Assembly: GCA_933207985.1 (NCBI GenBank)
Contig: OW240914.1
Location: 129,113,047-129,177,046, forward strand
Source: Pelobates cultripes
Taxonomy: Eukaryota > Chordata > Amphibia > Anura > Pelobatidae
Direction of reading: 5' to 3'
Length of the DNA stretch: 64,000 bases
The translations under genes were made by a program, and so were the position numbers. The notes under the pieces were generated by a model that ran no database searches, was not told the origin of the DNA, and saw nothing but the letters and a program-made list of their open reading frames with translations. Below, in pieces: positions 1-17,000 of this stretch (the first letter of the stretch is position 1; each line of letters opens with the position of its first letter).

Positions 1-142
1 CTAGAGTAGTGTTAAACCTGCAATGAAAACGCTGCCATTCCTGCAATACACGTTTTCAGCTGCAGGGTTAACATATATAGACATTGAACACAGACCACTT
101 AATTGACATTAAGTGGTCTAGATGCATATAGAGTCCCTTTAA
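1..142. mobile_element. TTAA-type MITE, right end
   Basis: The tail of a short inverted-repeat element whose left end lies before the window. It ends in AGAGTCCCTTTAA, with TTAA at 139-142, the mirror image of the AAAGGGACACT terminus seen at 5011. An internal palindrome around 96-120 (GACCACTTAATTGACATTAAGTGGTC) resembles the subterminal part of the element at 5011-5452. TTAA target sites and TTAAAGG-type ends are typical of the T2/Kolobok MITEs described in Xenopus. The family name is an inference from the ends only. Confidence 0.6.
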
Positions 143-425
143 ACACGCCATGAAAAGCAACTTATAGGTTGCTTATTTGGCAATTTTCATGTGAAAATGC
201 AATCCTACACCTCTATCTATTCGAAGCAGGTTGTCCTTAGGAACAGATCCCACTCTACCTCAGCAAGGACTGTCAGTATATACCTGGGCATCCAGATAAC
301 ATCAGGTTTCTCAGGTGCCAGTTTAAATCTGTTCCTGCACTAATGAACAATCTCTGAGTTAAATATTAACTCTTCAGGTGGATCATCTAAACACTCACTG
401 ACCATCTCAGAGCCCACTACAGTGT

Positions 426-987
426 TTAAAAGGAACGCTATAGGGTCACGAACACAAACATGTATTTATGACTCTATAGTGTTAAAACTATCTAGCTCCC
501 CGGCATCTCTAAATATTGTAAAATCTTACTTGAATACAAGTCTGCAGATGCTGCCTCTGCCTGTTTGGCTGACATCATCAGAAGTGATTCTCTGAACCAA
601 TCATAATGCTTTCCTTTGGATTGGCTGAGACTGTCAAGGAGATAGATCAGGGGCACAGCCAGCGCAAACCAAACACATCCCTGGCCAATCAGCACCTCCT
701 CATAGAGATGCACTGAATCAATGCATCTCTGAGAAAAGTTCAGTGTCTCCATGCAGATTGAGCAGACACGGAATAACAGTGCTGCACAATGTGCAGCACT
801 GCCCCAGGAAGCACCTCTAGTAGCCATATAAGGAATAGCCAGTGTAGTTATAACTATACTAATGTAAACACTGCATTTTCTCTGAAAATACAGTGTTTAT
901 TGCAAAAAGCCAAAAGGGGAATGATTCTACTCACCAGAACAAATACAATCAGTTTTAGTTGTTCTGGTGACTGTAGTGTCCCTTTAA
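426..987. mobile_element. TTAA-type MITE, about 560 bp
   Basis: A complete short element bounded by TTAA at 426-429 and 984-987. The left end reads AAGGAACGCTATAGGGTCA and the right end GTGACTGTAGTGTCCCTTTAA, an imperfect terminal inverted repeat. The interior (CAAACATGTATTTATGACTC, CATCATCAGAAG, CCAGAACAAATACAATCAG) is shared with the elements at 22578-23127 and 24144-26601, so this is one family. It lies in intron 5 of the UBE2D gene. The open frame at 492-827 falls wholly inside it and is not a gene. Confidence 0.8.
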
Positions 988-1296
988 TGACAACCTAGAA
1001 AGAATGAAAGCTCACTGACTCCCTGCTTCACATCTTGGTTCTCTAGAATGAGTTAGAATATTTAGCTTTTTTAGGCCACTATCGTTACCTTGGTAAAGGT
1101 GGTTGAATAAAATGGAAAATCAACCTTTGCATCCATAGCATTTTAATGACATAGTGACGCACCAACGTTCTACTGTCCAATGCAAATCAGGGTCAACCAG
1201 ACCGTACCTCCTGCAGTAAGTGGGTAGTGTATGTAAGAAAACAGCACTGTTCTAAAAAGAGTAACAGAGGAAATCAGCATAAAGAGAGAGAAATCA

Positions 1297-6724
<5,428 letters not shown>

Positions 6725-6824
6725 GTTGTTCCGGAGCCTGCGGAGCGCGCTGTGCTAAGGGCAGCAGGAGCCCGACACTGACACCAAGCCCCGCCCACTG
6801 ACAGCGCCGCGCAGGCGTTAGAGA

Positions 6825-6851
6825 GCCGCAGGGGGCGCCGGGAAATGTAGT
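6825..6851. promoter_or_regulatory. CTCF-like motif next to a ZNF143-like motif
   Basis: GCCGCAGGGGGCGCC at 6825-6839 is close to the CTCF core (CCAGCAGGGGGCGCT). Directly beside it, on the minus strand, 6851-6840 reads ACTACATTTCCC, close to the ZNF143/Staf site ACTACAATTCCC. Both lie about 100-130 bp upstream of the UBE2D ATG. Occupancy cannot be judged from sequence. Confidence 0.5.
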
Positions 6852-6855
6852 TTTT

Positions 6856-7278
6856 CTTTCTTTATAAATCTTTGCTGTGTCCCCGTTGGTTCCTTTGTAT
6901 ACAAATAATTGTATTAACTCGCCACAAGGCAGGCTTTCCCAGAGCTGTTAACATTGTTATTATGGGTGATGGTAATAGACTACCCATGCCCACAACAACT
7001 CACACAATGCCCTATGTTTATATATTGTATCAGACACACTGCAGCCATGAGAGGAGCCACCGGTATCAGGCCATGTGAGAGCAGGCTGGGATTATCATGT
7101 TATTATCAGCTAGGCAATAGAGGGCAATGAGGGCCAGCAGTGAGCAGGCAATTACAGAATTCAGACAGTGTGTACAGTGTAAAAGTATAAGAAAGAACAC
7201 ATATATAAATAAAGAGAAAAGGTGAGAAAAAAAAAATGCATGAGTGTACAGTAAATTGCATGAAAGGGGGTGACAACA
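6856..7278. other. Unassigned spacer
   Basis: AT-rich single-copy-looking sequence between the promoter and the minisatellite. I see no exon, no transposon end and no RNA gene here. Confidence 0.4.
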
Positions 7279-8966
7279 TGTAAGAGGGTTAGAGAGAGAT
7301 AGGTGAAGGTTGGGGAGATTGCATGTGAGACAGATAACAGACTGCACGTAAAAGGGATAGGAAGAGGTAAATGAAGGGGGGCAGACTGCAGGTGAGAGAG
7401 GTAGGTGAAGGGGGGACGCAGCAGATGAGAGGGATAGGGAGAGGTAGGTGAAGGGGGGACAACACAGATGAGAGGGGTAGGGAGAGGTAGGTGAAGGGGG
7501 GACGCAGCAGATGAGAGGGGTAGGGAGAGGGGTGAAGGGGGGACGCAGCAGATGAGAGGGATAGGGAGAGGTAGGTGAAGGGGGGACGCCGCAGATGATA
7601 GGGATAGGGAGAGGTAAATGAAGGGGAGCAGACTGCACATGAGAGGAGTAGGGAGAGCAAAATGAAGGGGGGACACCGCACGTAAGAGGGGTAGGGAGAG
7701 GTAAAGGAGGGGGGACGCCACACATGAGAGGGGTTGGCAGAGGTAAATGAAGGGGGGATGGCCACATGTGAGAGGGGTAGGGAGAGGTAAATGAAGGGGG
7801 GGAGACTGCACGTGAGAGGGGTAGGAAGAGGTAAAGGAAGGGGCACCCCACACGTGAGAGGAGTAGGGAGAGGTAAGTGCAGGGGGGCAGTCTGCACGTT
7901 AGAGGGATAGGGAGAGGTAAATGAAGGGGGGGACGCCGCACATGAGAGGGGTAGGAAGAGGTAAAGGAAGGGGGCAGACTGCATGTGAGAGGGGTTGGGT
8001 GAGCTAAACGAAAGCGGGGACGCAGCACATGAGAGGGGTAGGGAGAGGTAAATTAAGGCAGGCAGACTGCACATGAGAGGGGTAGGGAGAGCTAAATGAA
8101 AGGGGGGACGCAGCACATGAGAGGGGTAGGGAGAGGTAAATGAAGGGGGAGATGCCACACGTGAGAGGGGTAGGGAGAGGTAAATGATGGGGGGCAGACT
8201 GCACATGAGAGCGGTAGGGAGAGGTAAATGAAGAGGGAGATGCCACACGAGAGATGAGTAGGGAGAGGTAAATGATAAGGGGCAGACTGCACGTGAGAGT
8301 GGTAGGGAGAGGTAAAGGAGGGGGGACACCACACATGAGAGGGGTTGGCAGAGGTAAATGAAGGGGGGGATGGCCACATGTGAGAGGGGTAGGGAGAGGT
8401 AAATGAAGGGGGGCAGACTGCATATGAGAGGGGTAGGTAGAGGTAAAGGAATGGGGTACGCCACACGTAAGAGGAGTAGGGAGAGGTAAGTGAAGGGGGG
8501 CAGACTGCACGTTAGAGGGATAGGGAGAGGTAAATGAAGGGGGACACACCGCACATGAGAGGGGTAGGGAGACATAAGTGAAGGGGGGCAGACTGCACGT
8601 GAGAGGGGTAGGGAGGGGTAAATGAAGGGGGCAGGTTGAACGTGAGAGGGATAGGGAGAGGTAAATGAAGGGGGGGGACGCCGCACATGAGAGGGGTAGG
8701 GAGAGGTAAGTGAAGGGGGGCAGTGTGCATGTTAGAGGGATAGGGAGAGGTAAATGAAGGGGGGGATGGCCACATGTGAGAGGGGTAGGGAGAGGTAAAT
8801 TAAGGGGGACAGACTGCACGTGAGAGTAGTGGGAGAGATAAATGAAGGGGGAGATGCCACACGTGAGAGCGGTAGGCAGAGGTAAAGGAATGGGGCACGC
8901 CACACGTGAGAGGATTAGGGAGCGGTAAGTGAAGGGGGGCAGTCTGCACGTTAGAGGGATAGGCAG
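7279..8966. repeat. Purine-rich minisatellite, first part
   Basis: Tandem units of about 43-47 bp built on GAGAGGGGTAGGGAGAGG followed by TAAATGAAGGGGGG. Units differ mainly in a short variable part: CAGACTGCACGT, ACGCCGCACAT, GATGGCCACATGT or GATGCCACACGT. The plus strand is strongly purine-biased, so the minus strand stays open in several frames and yields long Pro/Ser/Leu/His-rich frames; these have no coding support. Confidence 0.95.
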
Positions 8967-9566
8967 TGGTGTATCCTGGTTTTGTGCTGCCCTAGGCAGG
9001 ACAAAACTCAGGCGCCCCCCAAACCCCTCCCCCAACCCCCCACGCGCGCGACCGCCACCCATCCCTTCCCCCGCCCCGCCTTCTAAATACACACACACAC
9101 ACTCACTGACAGATACGCATACACTAGCTAACAGAAACACAAACTCACTGACACACACAGACACTCACTCACTAGCAGACACACACTAGCAGACACACAC
9201 ACACTCACTGACACACACACTCACAGGCAAACATACACACACAGTCAGACACACAAACACACTCACTCACTAGCAGACACAAACACTCACTGACACACAC
9301 ACTCATAGGCAAACACACTCACACTAACAGTCAGACACACACACACTAACAGTCAGACACACACACACTCACTAACAGACAGACACACTCACTAGCAGAC
9401 ACACACACTCACTCACTAACAGACACACACTAACAGACACACACTAACAGACACAATCACTGACAGACACACTTACACACACACTAACAGACACACTCAC
9501 TAACAGACACACTCACACACACACTAACAGACACACACACACACACTAACAGACAGACACACACAC
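8967..9566. mobile_element. CAGTGGTG-ended insertion grading into CA microsatellite
   Basis: The minisatellite is interrupted at GGATAGG by a block starting CAGTGGTGTATCCTGG, then a C-rich stretch and a long ACACTCACTGACAGACAC microsatellite that runs into an N gap. On the far side the array resumes with GGATAGG at 9934-9940 (and 31653-31659 in copy B). The repeated GGATAGG looks like a 7- or 8-bp target duplication, as in hAT elements. No matching inverted terminus is seen on the right, so the class is uncertain. Confidence 0.5.
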
Positions 9567-9920
9567 NNNNNNNNNNNNNNNNNNNNNNNNNNNNNNNNNN
9601 NNNNNNNNNNNNNNNNNNNNNNNNNNNNNNNNNNNNNNNNNNNNNNNNNNNNNNNNNNNNNNNNNNNNNNNNNNNNNNNNNNNNNNNNNNNNNNNNNNNN
9701 NNNNNNNNNNNNNNNNNNNNNNNNNNNNNNNNNNNNNNNNNNNNNNNNNNNNNNNNNNNNNNNNNNNNNNNNNNNNNNNNNNNNNNNNNNNNNNNNNNNN
9801 NNNNNNNNNNNNNNNNNNNNNNNNNNNNNNNNNNNNNNNNNNNNNNNNNNNNNNNNNNNNNNNNNNNNNNNNNNNNNNNNNNNNNNNNNNNNNNNNNNNN
9901 NNNNNNNNNNNNNNNNNNNN
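9567..9920. other. Assembly gap, 354 N
   Basis: A run of 354 N inside the CA microsatellite. The length is not the round 100 of the other two gaps, so it is probably an estimated size. Confidence 1.
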
Positions 9921-9931
9921 AAACAGACACA

Positions 9932-11587
9932 CCGGATAGGGAAAGCTAAATGAAGTGGGGGATGGCCACATGTCAGAGGGGTAGGGAGAGGTAAATGAAG
10001 GGGGGCAGACTGCACGTGAGAGTAGTGGGAGAGATAAATGAAGGGGGAGATGCCACACGTGAGAGGGGTAGGAAAAGCTAAATGAAGGTGGGCAGACTGT
10101 ACGAGAGAGGATTCTGAAGAGGTAAATTAAGTGGGGACGCCACACGTTGTAGGGGTAGGAAGAGGTAAAGGAAGGGGGCAGACTGCATGTGAGAGGGGTT
10201 GGGAGAGCTAAATGAAAGGGGGGACGCCACACATGAGAGGGGTTGGCAGAGGTAAATGAAGGGGGGGATGGCCACATGTGAGAGGAGTAGGGAGAGGTAA
10301 ATGAAGGGAGGCAGACTGCACGTGAGAGGGGTAGATAGAGGTAAAGAAATGGGGCACGCCACACGTGAGAGGAGTAGGGAGAGGTAAGTGAAGGGGGGCA
10401 GACTGCACATTAGATGGATAAGGAGAGGTAAATGAAGGGGGGGACGCCGCACATGAGAGGGGTAGGGAGAGATAAGTGAAGGGGGCAGACTGCACGTGAG
10501 AGGGGCAGGGAGGGGTAAATGAAGGGGACAGGTTGAACGTGAGAGAGATAGGGAGAGGTAAATGAAGGGGGGGACGCCGCACGTGAGAGGGGTAGAGAGA
10601 GCTAAATGAAGGGGGGGATGGCCACATGTGAGAGGAGTAGGGAGAGGTAAATGAAGGGGAGCAGACTGCACGTGAGAGGGGTAGGTAGAGGTAAAGAAAT
10701 GGGGCACGCCACACGTGAGAGGAGTAGGGAGAGGTAAGTGAAGGGGGGCAGACTGCACATTAGATGGATAGGGAGAGGTAAATTAAGGGGGGGATGCCGC
10801 ACATGAGAGGGGTAGGGAGAGATAAGTGAAGGGAGGCAGACTGCACGTGATAGGGGCAGGGAGGGGTAAATGAAGGGGACAGGTTGAACGTGAGAGAGAT
10901 AGGGAGAGGTAAATGAAGGGGGGGACGCTGCACGTGAGAGGGGTAGGGAGAGGTAAAGGAAAGAGGGACGCTGCACGTGAGAGGGGTAGGGAGGGCTAAA
11001 TGAAGGTGTGCAGACTGCACGTGAGAGGAATAGAGAGAGGTAAATGAAGGGGGGACGCCACACGTGAGAGTGGTAAGGAGAGGTAAATGAAGGGGAGCAG
11101 ACTGCACATGAGTGTAGCAGGAGAGATAAATGAAGAGGGGATGCCGCACGTGAGAGGGGTAAGAAAAGCTAAATAATGGGGGCAGACTGCATGTGAGAGG
11201 GGTTGGGAGAGCTAAATGAAAGGGGGGACGCAGCACATGAGAGTGGTAGGGAGAGGTAAATGAAGGGGGAGATGCTACACGTGAGAGGGGTAGGGAGAGG
11301 TAAATGATGGGGGGGCAGACTGCACGTGAGAGGGGTAGGGAAAGGTAAATGAAGGGGAAGATACCACACGTGAGAGGAGTAGGGAGAGGTAAATGATAAA
11401 GGGCAGACTGCATGTGAGAGTGGTAGGGAGAGGTAAATGAGGGGGACGCCACACATGAGGGGGGTTGGCAGAGGTAAATAAAGGGGGGGATGGCCACATG
11501 TGAGAGGGATAGAGACAGGTAAATGAAGGGAGGACGCCGCATGTGAGAAGTTTAGGGAGAGGTAAATGAAGGGGGGAGGGGGAACAG
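9932..11587. repeat. Purine-rich minisatellite, second part (copy A)
   Basis: Continuation of the 7279-8966 array. A higher-order period is visible: the block from GGGGGGGATGGCCACATGTG at 10261 recurs at 10611 with the same order of about eight variant units, a 350-bp super-repeat. Minus-strand frames of up to 270 codons here are repeat artefacts. Confidence 0.95.
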
Positions 11588-12197
11588 TGGCGGAACTACT
11601 GACTGTCCGTGAATTGCCTTTCTTTATATTATGTGCGTTCTCCCCATTCTTTTGTTTATTGTGCCCGCTCCCCGTTCGGGAGGTCTCCCACAAAGGTAAT
11701 CCATTCAACTCCTGAACGGGGACCACCCCGATATCTCATTTAGAATGTCAGGTTAGAACGTTCACACCTCACTATATAGGTGGCAAACCACAAAGGGAAA
11801 CAATTAATGCGTGCTTCCCTGGGTGGCCGCCATTCGTACAGACGAATGTCACCAGGGGGAGCATTCGTGGATTGTTTCCCAACTCGTTCGTGTTCACAGT
11901 GGTGGGCTTTGGGGACAAAGGGAACAAAGTCTCTCTTCCTGCGCTAGGGTTCCAGGGAGGGGGAGGATCTTGGGATGTGACCTTGTCTGTTTGTGTGGGA
12001 AACCTCTTGTACGGGGTTATGCATAAAAGCATTGTAGCAGCAATAAAGTATTTATACACTCCAGAGACTGTAGTAGCCGTCCGAGATTACTACAGGAAGT
12101 AAATAGTCTCTTTTAGCCCACTTTTAAATGGTTCCTAACTGGCTAAAGGAAGGGAATTAGCGGAGATAACCAGTCGGGTTACCCGTGGTCCAGTACA
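11588..12197 (+). mobile_element. Solo-LTR-like insertion in the minisatellite (copy A)
   Basis: A non-repeat block of about 610 bp breaks the array, which resumes in degenerate form at 12198. It has LTR-like signals in order: a TATA-like CATAAAA (12022-12028) and a polyadenylation signal AATAAA (12042-12047) 20 bp further, so a short R region. It starts near CAGTGGCGGAACTAC and ends near GTCCAGTACA; exact ends and a target duplication could not be fixed. The segment after the TATA-like box differs strongly between the two copies. Confidence 0.45.
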
Positions 12198-12545
12198 GAC
12201 ACCGCATAGGAGAGGTAAATGAATGGGGTGGATGAAACAAGTGAGATGGGTAAAGAGAGGTAATTGAAGGGGGGTGCACTGCACATGAGACAGGTAAAGA
12301 GAGGTAAATGAGTGGGGGGGGGACACTGCACCTAAGATGGGGAGAGAGAGGTAAGTGAAGGGGGGGAACGCTGCACGTAAAATGGGTAGGTTGAGGTAAA
12401 TGAAGAGATGGAAAAGCCAAACAGGAGAGGTAAATAAGTGGGTCAATACAACATGTGAGAGGGGTATAAAGTGATAATTGAGTGGGGAGATGTCGCTCTT
12501 GAGAGGGATAGAGAGAGGTAAATGAAGGGAAGCGCCACACGTGCA
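12198..12545. repeat. Degenerate tail of the minisatellite (copy A)
   Basis: About seven weakly conserved units (AGAGAGGTAAATGAA with variable spacers), more diverged from each other than the units at 9932-11587. Confidence 0.8.
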
Positions 12546-12725
12546 GGCATATGAAATATGAATGCATTAAAAATGACACATTTCATGTTAAACAGAGCTA
12601 CAAGAACGTACCCCTTTCATGATTAGACTGTGAGTGTATGTAGCCAGGGCCGGATTAACATAGGGGCTGATGGAGCTGCAGCTCCAGGCCCAGGCCCATG
12701 GAATTGGCCCATTTCAAAAAATATA

Positions 12726-12758
<33 letters not shown>

Positions 12759-12964
12759 ACACACACACACACACACACTACTCTTAGGTTTGCCACCTGA
12801 CTGGTATTTTACTGGCACAGCCGGTATTTGAGGCTGCCTGGCCGTGCCAGTGTTGCAGTAATACCGGCAATACAAATGCAGAGATTACTCTGCAATACCA
12901 GCACCGGCCAGTAGGGGTCACTGTCTGTGGAGAGAGGCAGGCATAGGAAGTTGCAGCATATCCC

Positions 12965-13060
12965 CATAGACATATAATACCTAGATGCCGTACCTCGGGG
13001 GGCCATGAAATGCGCGCGCCATTTTGGGCTGGTCACCCGGTGTGGTATTATATGTCTATA
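12965..13060. repeat. Small palindromic element with ATAGACATATAATACC ends
   Basis: Starts CATAGACATATAATACC and ends GGTATTATATGTCTAT, inverted ends of about 16 bp around a GC-rich centre with GCGCGCGCC. A relative with the same ends lies at 21102-21234 (and 48326-48458 in copy B). Probably short MITEs, or the internal ends of one split element. Copy B equivalent: about 34671-34766. Confidence 0.5.
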
Positions 13061-14010
13061 TATTAGGACTTCTGTCCCTAATTTTTTTAATGACTTAGTG
13101 ACAAATCTCACTTTAGTAAATAGTGATGTGATTGTTTGATTTCTCCTATTCTATTTATGTTATCTCCATGTGGACTTCAAAGTGCAAAAGACAGAGCTCA
13201 CAATAATAAAGAGTTGTAGATATCTACATTTTAAATTCTTTATTTTAGCAGTGGCATGTATCAGTATACAGAGTAGGCTGCGTGGTGTGGCTTGCGCAGA
13301 AGCCAGTGGTGCCATTGTCAGAACAGTGAGAGAAACATACATCAGTTTGGCCTGCGCAGAGGCCGCTCTCAGCTGAGATAGACCTTGTTGCTGTAGCTGC
13401 GTAGTCGTAAGCATGTACTGCCACATTTTCATATTGTGATAAGAACATACATAAAAGGGAGAGAAAATCAAAGAAAGAAGAGAAAGGTCAACCAAAAGTA
13501 ACCGTTTACATGTAAAAGAGCTTGATCATCCTGGGAGTACGCAGGGTATTGCCAGTTGGCCCCAAATGCCCATGGGGTGGTGTATCTAAGGAGCTGCAAC
13601 GGCACCCAGATTATGTACCCAGGATACCCCCAACTGGGCAGGGACCTAGGGTCCAGATACCCGTGGAAAAGTCAAATTGGGTGTTATTTCGGGGAAGCTA
13701 AATGGTCCACAGAGCGAGATCGTATACCCACCGGGAAAGGGCAGATGCTTAGGTCGATCTTAAGCCTTTATGATTACCCTCATTCACCCCGTAAGCACCG
13801 TTAGAGGCTGCCCCGCAGCCACCGGGAAGCGCCCCTGGAGGACGCCGCACCTCTGGCCCCACAGGTCAGTCCTACCGCCGGCACAGGGGGAGGATGGGCG
13901 CCTGGAGATGGGAGGAGTGAGACAGGAGAGTAGGCGTAGGACCCACCGCTGGAGAGGAGGAGGGGGTCTGTCAAAGGGGGTCGTCTGCGGGTCGTCCAGG
14001 GAGGGGAGGT

Positions 14011-17000
14011 TCAGGCTTGGGAGCGGGAGTCCATATAGTCTTCCCATTGCTCCCATACCTTAAGGAAGTTTGCATATGTATCCCGCACCTGTGCGGTGAG
14101 CTTGTCCATTAGGAAGGCGTCTTTAATATTGCCAATTACTCTATCCATATGCGGTGTTTCCGCCTGCAGCCACGTCTGTGCCAAGGCGCGCCTGGCCGCC
14201 AGATTTAATTTGTTCAGGAGCTTTTGTTCCTTATTGGGGAGGTTGTCAATTGGTTTGGCAAGTAAGCAAGTCCACGGGTCAGGTCGGATTGGCTTTTTCA
14301 GTATGTCTGTCTGCAGGCGGGCAATATCGCTCCAGTATTGGGCAGCTTTCGGGCAGGTCCACCACATGTGCAAATAGGTACCCTTTTCCCCACAGCCCCT
14401 CCAGCACACGTCTGAGGGTGATTTGCCCATGCGGTGGAGCTTGACGGGGGTGGTGTACCACCTCATGATCGTCTTGTAGCATTGTTCTTGGTGAATAATG
14501 CATATTGAAGACTTGGTAGCTGCCTCCCATATGTCCTGCCAGTCTCCGCTGTCCAGTGTTAACTCGAGGTCAGCTTCCCATTGTGCTATGTATGAAGGTG
14601 CTTGGGATGCCTGTGTGGGGGCGCTGAGTTGCTCATATAGTCGGGTTATAAGGCCGGCACGTGGTCCGTCCGACATACAAAGCGTTTCATAGAATGTGGG
14701 ATTTTCTCTGGCCGCTTTTAATACGTGTGGTTTTCGTGCATAGTCCCGTACCTGCAGGTACCGAAAGTAGTCCCTGCCTGTCAGAGGAGCCCGCGCCTTT
14801 AAGTCGTCAAAAGTGTGGAATGTTGTGCCTTGGAATAGGTGACAGTACCGCTGTAGGCCCGCGTCCTCGAGGCCTCGAAAATCCCGCGGGGTCATGCCCG
14901 GGGGGAAGGCCTTATTCCTAAGATAAGGTGTCATGGGTGAAATGGAATGCGCGAGGGCATATTTCTGAGCCGCTGCATTCCAAAATCGAATTCAGAAGGG
15001 CCGGGCACGTGGTTCGCAGCTCAGGGCGGTCGGGTCTGGGCACCCAGATTCAAAACTGGGGCAGGTCAGTGCTCATAAGGAGCGTTTCAATGTCCACCCA
15101 TCTGTGTGTATCAGGGGGTGAGTACCACTCGGCAATTTGCGCCAGCTGGGCCGCCAGGTAATAGAGGTGTAAGTTCGGGAGCCCTAGGCCTCCCCTACTC
15201 TTCGGGGTATATAACGTGTGTCTCGCTATTCTATGTCTCTTACCCGCCCAGATGAAGTTGTCAATGGCGGTTTGCAGCAGTTTGAGGTCAGTTCTTGTGA
15301 CCGCCACCGGTAATGCCTGGAAGAGGAAAAGGAGGCGAGGGAGTAAATTCATTTTAATGGTATGTAGCCTGCCCAGCCACGAAATGGGCTTTTCGTGCCA
15401 CCTATCTAGGTCCCTGCGTAGAGCGTGCATAGGTCTTTGGTGGTTTTCAGCGTACAGGTCGGCGTTGTTTTGCGTGAGGTGGATGCCCAAATATTTGATG
15501 GGCTGTATGCTAATTTTGAGGTCTGTTGTACGCTTCAGCCACTCAATATCTGTGTCCGCCAACCCAAGGGGCATACCGACTGACTTGTCTATGTTAATCC
15601 TGTACCCAGAAACCTGGTGATACGTATTGAGGAGGTTTAGGAAATGTGGGACTGTTACCCTGGGGGCGGTGAGAGTAAGTAAGATGTCATCGGCATACGC
15701 CGAAACTTTAAACTCCTCGGATGTGATTTTTATGCCCTGCACTCTGTTATCAGTTCTGATTTGGTGTAGAAGGGGCTCCAAGGCCAAGATGAAGAGAAGG
15801 GGGGAGAGGGGGCAGCCCTGGCGGGTGCCATTCTTTAAATCAAATGGGGCCGGTCGTGCTCCAGGGATCGATATCTGCGCTCTCGGGGCCGCATATAGCG
15901 CTCGGGTCGCTCTAATAAACACTGGAGGAAGTTGCATTTCCTCGAGTAGGGCAAACAGATACGGCCACTGGAGCCGATCAAAGGCCTTCTCCGCGTCCAA
16001 CGAGAGGACCAGTGAAGGCGTACGTGTCCTGTTTGCCCACCACATCAGGTCAACCGCTCGTCTCGTGTTTCCGTATAGGTGCCTGTTGGGAACAAAACCC
16101 ACCTGATCCGCGTGGATCAGCTTGGGTAGAATGACGTTTAATCTAGTGGCCAGAATCTTTGCATAGACTTTGAGATCAAAGTTAATGAGGGAGATAGGGC
16201 GGTAGTTGGCTACATTAGTGGTATCGCGGTCCGGCTTGGGAATCAGGACAATGTTTGCGGTAGATAGGTCAGTGTTGGGTGCGTCAGTCTCTGTCCATGT
16301 TTGGTACATGTTAGCCAGTCGAGGGACCAGGTGTTCTTTGAACACTTTGTAATAGGAGCCATCGAATCCATCCGGGCCAGGGGCTTTCCCTCCTTTAAGA
16401 TCCGTTATGGCTCTATTAATTTCGTCTAGTTCTATGGGTGCTCCCAGATAGTCGGTTGTCTGCGCTGGGAGGCGTGGCAGATTGAGACTCCGCAGGAAGT
16501 CCCTAATTTGCTCCATATGTGTTTTGTTCACGTCCGTGAGAGTCAGGGAGTGGTTATACACTTGGGTAAAGAATTTTGCGAATTCGTTAGTAATGTCGCC
16601 CGGGTTGCTAAGTACGTTCCCCTGTGCGTCTTTGATGGCAGTGATAAGGGAGTGTGTGCACTTCGGCCTCAGAGCCCACACCAGAAGGGTGTCCATTTTG
16701 TTGGACTTTTCGTAAAACAATCTTTTCGTATGGAGCAGATCTCTGCTGACTTCGTCTAGCATGAGCTCTCTGAGTTGTCGTCTAATTTCAGTCAGTTCCC
16801 TAGTCTTGTGTGGGGTGACCTGTTGCTTGTTTTGCATTTCCGTCTTACGTAATTGCTTTTGGAGCACGGACAACCTTTCTAACTTCGCCCGTTTTTGGTG
16901 AGTAGCTATTTTAATCAATAGTCCTCTGATCACTGGTTTATGAACTGCCCATAGTGTGGTAGGCGATACGTCAGTCGTGTCGTTTTCCTGGAAGTAGCAT

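Noticed and set aside
492..827. 111-codon minus-strand frame
   Set aside because: Entirely within the TTAA MITE 426-987; related MITEs do not keep it.
7066..9164. Minus-strand open frames up to 465 codons rich in Pro, Ser, Leu and His
   Set aside because: They lie wholly in the minisatellite, overlap in several frames, have a period of about 15 residues and change frame with G-run length.
9484..10364. Open frames passing through the N gap
   Set aside because: They exist only because N is read as open; the rest is microsatellite and minisatellite.
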